Part shown: one piece after another, positions 57,001 through 64,000 of the stretch
How the letters are laid out: every line of letters starts with the position of its first letter
Position numbering within the stretch: position 1 is the stretch's first letter
Source of the DNA: Lepisosteus oculatus
Lineage: Eukaryota; Chordata; Actinopteri; Semionotiformes; Lepisosteidae
Reading direction: 5' to 3'
NCBI RefSeq assembly: GCF_040954835.1
Contig: NC_090711.1
Location: forward strand, 3,355,501 to 3,419,500
DNA length: 64,000 nucleotides
Made by a program: the position numbers and the translations under genes
Notes under the pieces: generated by a model
Seen by the model: the letters and a program-made list of their open reading frames with translations, nothing else
What the model was told of the DNA's origin: nothing
The model's database searches: none

Positions 57001-57767
57001 TGTTTGAGGCAATGAAGAAATTCTCTCTAGAAGGCCGGCCTTCTCCATAACACCTGGAGAAGGTTCCATAGCAGAAACATTTTCTTTTTCTTTTAACCTG
57101 GGCTGAACCTTTACCTTCATATCCTAATGTAAAGGGGTTAGCTGTAAATAGGTGTTATGAAAAACCCAGTATCTCGAGAAACCTTCTCGGAGGTGGTGGC
57201 TAATTGTGTGGTTCTGCTGAACGCTGCCTGCACATTTTTTTTTTATGAACTGGAAGGATCAATATGGCAATTCAGTAGCTGGTTCCATCCAGGTACAGCA
57301 ATGGAGAGGTTCAGAGGGACTGCAGAGGGAGTTCCCTGGTTTTACAGGGAAAACAAAGCCGAAAAGCTCCACGTCCTATTTAAAAGTGATCAGTGTGGAG
57401 GTCTTATATCATAGGGATACAAAAATCTTGCCGGACGGCGTGGCCCTGCTGAGCTGGGGCATTTGTGGGTCAGAATAATTACTCTTCCAACCTGCAGCGG
57501 ATTTTTGCTCGTGTTTTCGAGCCCTGTGCGTTTCCACGAGAACGGACACTCGGGGGGGCGGGGGGGGGGGATGTTTGCAGGTCCCCTGGGGGAGCCCTGA
57601 CTCTCACAGCTCTGTGCTCTTGTTTCGGTTCGCTGCAGATGAGTGTCGGCCAGAGGGCCAAGCTGACCTGCTCCCCTGATTACGCCTATGGGTGTAAGGG
57701 TCACCCTGGCATCATCCCGCCTAATGCCACGTTGATCTTCGACGTGGAGCTGCTGGGGCTGGAGTGA
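54099..57767 (+). CDS. fkbp1a: FKBP12 peptidyl-prolyl isomerase, 4 coding exons
   Basis: Coding exons: 54099-54135, 54290-54337, 56547-56659, 57639-57767; 327 bases, 108 aa, identical in length and exon plan to human FKBP1A. FKBP12 is a cytosolic cis-trans prolyl isomerase that binds FK506/rapamycin and regulates ryanodine receptors, TGF-beta type I receptors, calcineurin and TOR. The ligand-pocket residues are all present (numbered without Met): Tyr26, Phe36, Asp37, Arg42, Phe46, Glu54, Val55, Ile56, Trp59, Tyr82, His87, Ile90, Ile91, Phe99. Asp32 and Trp59 match FKBP12, whereas FKBP12.6 (FKBP1B) has Asn32 and Phe59, so this is the FKBP1A side; the start MGVEIETI is 1B-like, but the rest favours 1A. 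Position 84 is Cys where mammals have Ala. Intron 2 (2.2 kb) is the largest; intron 3 carries a retroelement fragment at about 57.05 kb and a poly-G tract at about 57,550-57,570. Confidence 0.96.
57022..57115 (+). repeat. Second copy of the 14.8 kb inverted-repeat element, one arm
   Basis: GGCCTTCTCC...CACCTGGAGAAGGTTCCATA followed by AGAAACATTTTCTTTTTCTT and GCTGAACCTTTACC matches the right arm and centre of the element at 14,797-14,967, with only a short piece of the left arm. It lies in intron 3 of fkbp1a. Fossil fragment, no coding part. Confidence 0.5.
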
Positions 57768-59985
57768 AGCTACCCAGAGCATCTTGTAAGTCCTATAATG
57801 ATATTAACGCTATTAGTGGTTTTACATGGTCTTGATCTTGTGCACAGGTTTTCAGCCGGCACTGACTTTCCAGTCCAGTGGAATTAAAAATACAGCTGTG
57901 TTTTTGGTCATAACACTCTGCTTTCTGTGCGACTCAAGTCATCCATTGGCCTTGTGCATTAACTCTCCATAAATCTCCGACTCGGCCCAAGCATCATTAC
58001 ATCGAATGCCATGATGATAATGACAGTTATCAAATCAGTTCTATGATTTACTAAATCATAAGTACCTTCATGCATGATTTGCACGTTACCTTGTGTTTTA
58101 TCAGAATCCAAATTAGATTCGAGGGCTGGAAATATGTTCTAATGCAGTAGAATGAATCAAGAGGGAATGGAGGGCTATCGGCTCAGGAATAAGCTGTGGT
58201 GTATTGTCACCTGGTTTAACTTCTCAGGGCTGTGGCATTAGAGCAGCGAGCTTGCTTTTGTACTGATGTCGTTGTTTCTGTTCAGGTCACCGAGATGCCA
58301 CACCTATGAATAATGCCAGAGACGTTTTAGCGAAGTTTTAATAACAGCCTGTCGCAACACTTTTTGTTTACTTTTAGAAGAGTGTGCAAAAAGCCTGACT
58401 CATAACGTGTGACTACAGGAATGTCAGGATTGCTGTGTCATGTGTGTTTCAATTTTTTTTTCTTTCCTTTGTAGGTTGCCTCCTGCCCTGGGCTTACGGA
58501 GAAAGCTAGGAGAGTGTGCACTTGAACATTAAAGGGGCTTGTCTTATAGTTCCACTTTGGTCACTATTTATCCATATAGAAAACATTCTGTGTATCATCT
58601 GTGACTCAGCTTTTTTTTTACACACACACCCTTCCTTTGAAAGTATGGGCCATAACCTTTAAAACCTCGTGAAGTTCTTAATCTTGAATTTTAATTGTGC
58701 ATTTGTTTTCAGGGAGGGTATCTGTTTGGATTTTTGCTCTTTTTTGTGTAGAATACGTTGTGCATGATCAAGCATTTTACTGATTATACCAATGAACAGT
58801 GGCAGTGGGAGAGGAAGAGGGTGAATATACAGTAATGTACAGCAGATCGGCGGGGTACTGCAGTAGCCAGACAAAGTGCAATGTTTATACAGAAAAGCAC
58901 TGCGTGTTAAATGTTTTACACTGTTCTGAGTCATTTTGAGACAGGATAATTCACCTGATGGACTGTACAGTTTCCCTCGTGGGAAATGGAGTGGGGGTGG
59001 GTTTTATATTGGAATATCCTGGAATAACATAAGCAGTTTTGAATGAGAGGAATCTCTTTAGGATGTCATTCCTGCGTTGCTGTTGGAAACCTACTGATCC
59101 CAGGACGATATCCAAGCGCGTCTTGAGCAGCAGAGGACATGGCTTTCGCCAGAGTGGCAGGGGAGGTTGTTCCATGCACCTGCCATTCTTGGTGTAAGGC
59201 GTATCCCATTTTCAGTCCTCTATGCTCTGCTTCTTGAATTCCCCTTGCACGTCCCGCGGTCCCACACTGTGTGCGCCGTGAGAGACGTGATGGAGCATCG
59301 TTTGGCTGTGCAGTGCCAGGTTAATTATTGCTTTGGAATTGGAGGTTGGAGGGAGGAAAGTGTGGTACCCCCAGGTCACTGTGTTCCTTCATCTGTCTGG
59401 AACTAGAATGGATTTGCATGTCTTGTTTAAGAATTCAGTTTGTCTGCTTGTATGGTTTACATTTTTTTTTCTCTGGCCTCAGCTGTATTCACAAAGCCAT
59501 AACGGAAAGATGACAAAACAGACCATGCTGGGGAGTGTATTTAAAGTTGTAGGACTTCTTACACAGTGCCTAAGCATTTTGGGCAGGGGAACATGCGATC
59601 TGCCCCGATTTTCATCTGAACAACTTGCCATTGTTTTGCAGAGACGAAAGCCTAAACTGAATCATTTCTACTCTTTTAAACGAGGCTTCAGAAAACCCCA
59701 CACAGGGCTTTTACAAATCGTCGGAGTTACCAGTAATTGCTCCCTACTGCCTAAATATTTTTGTAGGGCCAGAAGCATCCTTTGTAATTACAGATGCTGG
59801 TTTTAGAAAACAAACACAAAACACGCATAAGAAGATGCTGGTCATCACAACTGTAATGTATGCTTTCCAGTGTGGCTTATCTTGTCCTTCACTGCACTGT
59901 ATATCTGCTTCAGAACACGCAGGGAACAAAAATAAACAGGAAATCAAAATATGCTGTTGCAATAAAGTGCTTTCTACCTGCTTTG
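57768..59985 (+). promoter_or_regulatory. fkbp1a: fkbp1a 3' UTR, spliced, with conserved 3' end
   Basis: A donor CATCTT/GTAAGT (intron from 57,786) and an acceptor TTCCTTTGTAG/GTTGCC (exon from 58,475) define a 3' UTR intron, in keeping with the five-exon plan of human FKBP1A, whose last exon is non-coding. The junction lies 18 bases after the stop, too close to trigger nonsense-mediated decay. Near the end, GATGCTGGTCATC (about 59,834) and TTGCAATAAAGTGCTTT (59,957-59,973) match the human FKBP1A 3' UTR end as I recall it. Poly(A) signals are AATAAA at 59,931-59,936 and 59,961-59,966. Confidence 0.7.
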
Positions 59986-62124
59986 GAAAATGCGTGTCGG
60001 TGAATTTTTTCCGTCTCATGTAGTCGTGTCTTTTGAAATTAGTGCGGTAATGTGCAAATTCAATTTTAGCGCTTCATCGGTGTTCTCCTTGCCTCGCAAC
60101 AAACGGTGACATTAACATCTTTAAAGGACACATAATAAAATGTGTCGGGTCTACTCGTGATTTCACCGCTCTTGAATTAGACCACATGGCTCTGTAAATG
60201 ATTGCGTTGGTACCGTGTTCGTGATGCATGTAGTTCTGAAGCTACAGATGACATTGTATCAAATTATGCCAAGTAATCTTCCGAAGTCATGAAAGGACAA
60301 AACGCGCATCAGTTACAGGAATATGGGACAGAGTTCCGTGTCGCCTTTGTGAAGTTTCGAAAGGTAGTTATCAACATGCAGCGCAATGATCGTGTATTTT
60401 TGGTTATCTTAACTGTTAAGAAGGTTACCCTAGAAATACAGTATACAGGGGCTCTCGGGACACCGATTCCTGACAGTACAAAGGGTCTCCGCTGTACAAG
60501 TGTATCTTTGTCGCTTTTAATAGCTGGAGGGTAAACGTTTAATTTCTATTTACTGGAAATCCGAATTTCCAAATGTATGATAAGAACAGACGTTCACTGA
60601 ACGCTGCTTTATTTGGGAATGAAGATTACGGGAAGATCAGTACCGTGACAAGTGCACACAAGTACTGCAAATATTTAATTAACGCATGTACGACATTCAG
60701 TTTCGTCTGGTAATTAAAAGCTGTAAGAATGTAGTTATGCAGGTAGTGGGAACTTTAGAGGGGGCGAGGTTACAAAAACCATCTTTTTAACATGCAATTC
60801 TGACAGAACCCAGGGATTATCGTACGACTCGTTTAGGTGTGGTTGCCGCTACATGCGACCAATATTCTCTGTAGTCTACAGGTGGAAAGGTAAAATGTTT
60901 TGTGAGAGAGAGAGAGAGGTGGGCATTAAAAATAGTAAACTGTGGGTTAATATCAGCGCAGGAAGATATGAAGTCATTTATCGGCGCCAAGGACGATAGA
61001 TTCGTGTAGCAATAGATACTGTACTTTAAAAACTACAATTCAGCATCCACCTACTGTACTTAACGTCGCACCATTCAAACTGGATGACTATACCACAAAG
61101 CACGCAATATCTGGATATTTGTAATCAAGGAGGATATTAAACGCGGATTCCTAGGGATACCCCCACGTGATCAATACCGACACGAACGTGTTTCTGGAGT
61201 TTCTGGGGTAAAAACAAGCTTTCCTGAACTGATTAATTTCCTTGTGACACAGTCAGCTGATGCCCTGGCAGTCCAAGTACGTCATTGATTTTAAAGCAGG
61301 AAATCATCGCACAGGGTTACTTGCTGGAGAAGGAGGGTCGAGATCGCTTTTGGCGTAGTTTGCCTTTTTCCTCTTGCCTGCGCTTCTTGAATTTGTTCCT
61401 CGGCTTCGCTCCACATTTAAGGTAAGTTTGCCTGTTCTTCCTATGTGCTCGACAAACCGGGTTTTAGTTTTATTTTGGCTCACGCAGAGAGAACAAAAGG
61501 CTCTTCTGTATCCAGGCTGGCGTGGAAGTTTTCAGTCTTGTCTCACAGCGAGTTAAGTTTCGTGTTCCCGTTCCGGCAGACAAAGGAGGAAAAAAAAGAG
61601 ATACGCCTGTTCCGATAGCTTTGCTGTTTATGACGGTAATGTCCCGATTTGTAACATAATAATGTATCAGTCTGAATCTTGAGAGTCTACCGCGGTGTTT
61701 GGACAGAGGTAAAATACTCCACTCCAGTCAACTGGCACCTTTTTCGATTTTGTTTTTTCAAGTTTCGCTTCTGGCGTGTTGTTGATTTATGTTCCCTCAT
61801 TGTCGCTTTCATTAGACTTGCGGCCGTCCGATATTTATTTTTCTTTTGGTTGTTAAAATAAAACAACTTAACGTTTCACTGGCTCTCTCTCTCTCTGTCT
61901 TTCTCGTCATACGTGTTTAGTCACCGGAGTGCAACAGCTGGACTCCCGTGTCGTTGTCTGAGATTTCCTGTTTTTTAACAGACTGAAGTACAGTCTCCGT
62001 TTTAATGCGTTAAAAATAACTGAAATATTCTCAATGATGAACATAGAAGGGAATATTAAAATATGCGGTCTGTGAAATTGTAGATGATCGGTATATTTCT
62101 CATGTGTTATTTTGTTTTAAAGAC
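59986..62124. other. Intergenic DNA downstream of fkbp1a, with a possible first exon
   Basis: No protein-coding gene recognised. A (GA)n tract lies at about 60,905-60,920. A strong splice-donor word AAG/GTAAGT occurs at 61,419-61,427 behind a pyrimidine-rich stretch and may end a non-coding first exon of a downstream gene. Confidence 0.45.
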
Positions 62125-62455
62125 TTAACAGTTACAAAGGACAGGAGGCCAGTCGGCCCATCCAGTCTGTTGGGTAGTTAGGGTCTCATCCAGCTGTCTT
62201 GAACTAAACCGGGTTATCAACACCATGGCCATGAGCTTTTCCCGCACTCCTGCAACCTTTTCGGAGAAAAGGTGTCCCTTGTCCTCGGTTTTAAAAGCAC
62301 TTCCTCGTAGTTTCCTCCTGTGCCCTGTGGTTTGAGTTTTACTGGTGATTCTGAAGACGTCCGCCGGCTTGACTCTCTCAGCGTCTGTAAGGATGTTGAA
62401 CACTTGTACCAGAATTTTAAATTTCGATTTATTTACGTTACCTTCCACCTTCTCA
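62125..62455 (-). repeat. Dispersed vertebrate repeat, copy 3
   Basis: This is the best-preserved copy. It begins GGACAGGAGGCCAGTCGGCC CATCCAGTCTG and contains GTCTCATCCAGCTGTCTTGA, CCGCACTCCTGCAACCTTTT, CTTCCTCGTAGTTTCCTCCT and AAGGATGTTGAACACTTGTA. It has the same orientation as the 21.7 kb copy and is opposite to the 19.4 kb copy. The open frame on the - strand is repeat-derived. Confidence 0.65.
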
Positions 62456-64000
62456 TTTAATTAACTGAACAGGGAGGGTACTTTAAAAAAAAAAAGAAGA
62501 AGTGGGGCAATCTTGATGAGAAAACCAGAGTTTGTACAAGAATGACTTCTGAGAATTCTGGTTTTCTGGTTTTATTCTTCTGAAAGTACTGGAGATGGAT
62601 TTTTAAAGAGCGTGGAAAGAGCTTGTATATTCTAAGACCTCAGAAGTTATTTCATCTGGTCTGGGCTGAAATACTGGTTTCATTTACAGTGCTGTGCTGA
62701 AGATGCACTGCATCAATATATTTTATTCAAAACCAAGCAGTCTCCCAATACATGTCTTTTAATAAACCTTTATTTGCCACCAAATTATTATGCCAGTGAC
62801 TAATCTTTCAATACCCTTTTTTTTCAAAATGTGGACATCGAGATGGTAAAATGCGTGCCACGTGGGTCAACAGAGATCTTGGATTATTCCCGGTTTGTTT
62901 GCGCGTGGGGAGGGTGTTGAGAGTGGGTGCCGTCTAGCGTTTTGTTTTCATTCCCTGAATAAAGATCGGTGCTAGAATTAGAAGAGGAGGCTCAGGGGAC
63001 TTCGCCATGTGGACGATGTGGTTTTCCACAGTCTGGGTATTCGGAAGACGCGCCTGTGTCTGGAGACCACAGGACGCGCACGTGCTCTGCACGTCTGGGA
63101 GGCCCAGTGAAAATTCTGGTCAGTGCGTTGGGCGTCGTCGGCCATTTGTGCGTGGACGGAGTCTTCAGGAGCCGAACACGCCTCTCGGGCAGTCACGATG
63201 GTGGCCAGCTGGACGCCGGACACCGTGAAGAACCTCTAAAAGGGATAACCCTGCTGTAGCGTCTCTTTAGTTAATTTCCTTCTTGGTCAGTTTTCAGCCT
63301 CGCTTGGACACAAGAGATGATGCTTCTTCCCACTTTCCTGGTACAACAGCCCCCCTTCAAGCACGACATGAAGCCTTGAAGTCCTTCCCAGTGCACCTGA
63401 AGCCTTTTTGCCGAGCGTCGCGACTTGCTGTGAAAGCACTGGCTGTGTTTTTGAGATGTAACAAGCGCAAGGGGTCCCCAGAGGATCCTGAGCCTGACTG
63501 TGTAACGTGCTCCATGAGCTCACTGTTTATTCTAATGCAGGCTCTGTCTTAACTGTAATTCCAGGAACACACTATGGCTAAGGTGCACTTTAGTTTCTGA
63601 AGCGCCATTATAGCATGACTAATGGGCAGGTTTTTAGTGCTGGTTTCGCTTAAGAGCCACTCCTTCCATAATGGAAGCAAAAGATCAATCGGGTCCTTAT
63701 TTCCTGATTTGATTTTCCTTGGCTCTCAACCTCTGGTGTGACTTCAGAGACAGCTCTGCGCCGGGGTCCGTTAGGAGACGCAGGGAGCGGGGGAGGAGAT
63801 GCTGTGTAGTAGGTTTGAAGCTTCCCGGTGGGGAAGACACTGCCGCAGAGCAGTCTGCTTAATTCTCAGACGTTTTTAGCTGGGAAGAGCTGCCTTGGTG
63901 ACCGTGTTGCTGGGAGAGGTCCCGTTCGGCTGCACTGGGATCTGGGCGGTGATGGTGAAATCTTAGAGCACCGTGGGAGTTTAAAGTGCTCTGATGGGGC
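62456..64000. other. Intergenic DNA to the window end, nothing recognised
   Basis: Open frames at 62,970-63,260 and 63,283-63,552 show no recognisable domain. I looked for the start of syntenin-2, which follows FKBP1A in mammals, and did not find it. Confidence 0.45.

Noticed and set aside
54099-57767. Calling the FKBP gene fkbp1b (FKBP12.6) because it starts MGVEIETI.
   Set aside because: Asp32, Trp59 and the DYAYG word match FKBP12, and the 3' UTR end resembles human FKBP1A.

Overview
The window is vertebrate nuclear DNA, most likely from a ray-finned fish. Three genes in a row have vertebrate exon-intron structure and fish-like protein sequence. The introns and spacers carry fish-type tRNA-derived SINEs that end in short ATGA/ATGG repeats. 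The FKBP and p47 genes are single copies with moderately large introns and GC-rich exons. A non-teleost ray-finned fish (gar or bowfin type) would fit, but the species cannot be fixed from this sequence alone.

Layout. Positions 1 to about 25,000 hold no gene I can support. This stretch contains old repeats (a nested pair near 7.2-7.7 kb, a long inverted repeat near 14.8-15.0 kb, a reversed SINE near 16.4 kb, two copies of a dispersed repeat near 19.4 and 21.7 kb) and some regulatory-looking motif clusters. From 25.3 to 33.2 kb lies nsfl1c (p47, the p97/VCP cofactor; 9 coding exons, 370 aa). From 35.5 to 50.8 kb lies an MFSD2-family lysolipid transporter gene (14 coding exons, 526 aa). From 54.1 to 57.8 kb lies fkbp1a (FKBP12; 4 coding exons, 108 aa), followed by a spliced 3' UTR reaching about 59.98 kb. 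The last 4 kb hold no recognisable gene, only a repeat copy and a possible first exon near 61.4 kb. All three genes are on the + strand, and every exon junction I propose has AG/GT borders and keeps the frame.

How it fits together. The three proteins act in unrelated processes: p97-driven membrane fusion, lysophospholipid transport, and prolyl isomerisation with calcium-channel or calcineurin/TOR binding. The interest lies in the arrangement. Human 2p23.3 carries UBXN2A-MFSD2B-FKBP1B in this order and orientation, while human 20p13 carries NSFL1C and FKBP1A as neighbours without an MFSD2 gene. This window looks like the full sister block, which retains a third vertebrate MFSD2 paralogue that mammals lack.

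Other points worth attention are a U6 snRNA retrocopy lodged inside a SINE in intron 1 of the transporter gene, a p47 protein lacking the mammalian mitotic Cdk1 site, an exactly phased 4 x 32-bp array of inverted CCAAT boxes in an intron, and G-quadruplex-capable telomere-like DNA just after a splice donor. No CRISPR array, rRNA gene, intact tRNA gene or intact mobile-element coding region was seen.
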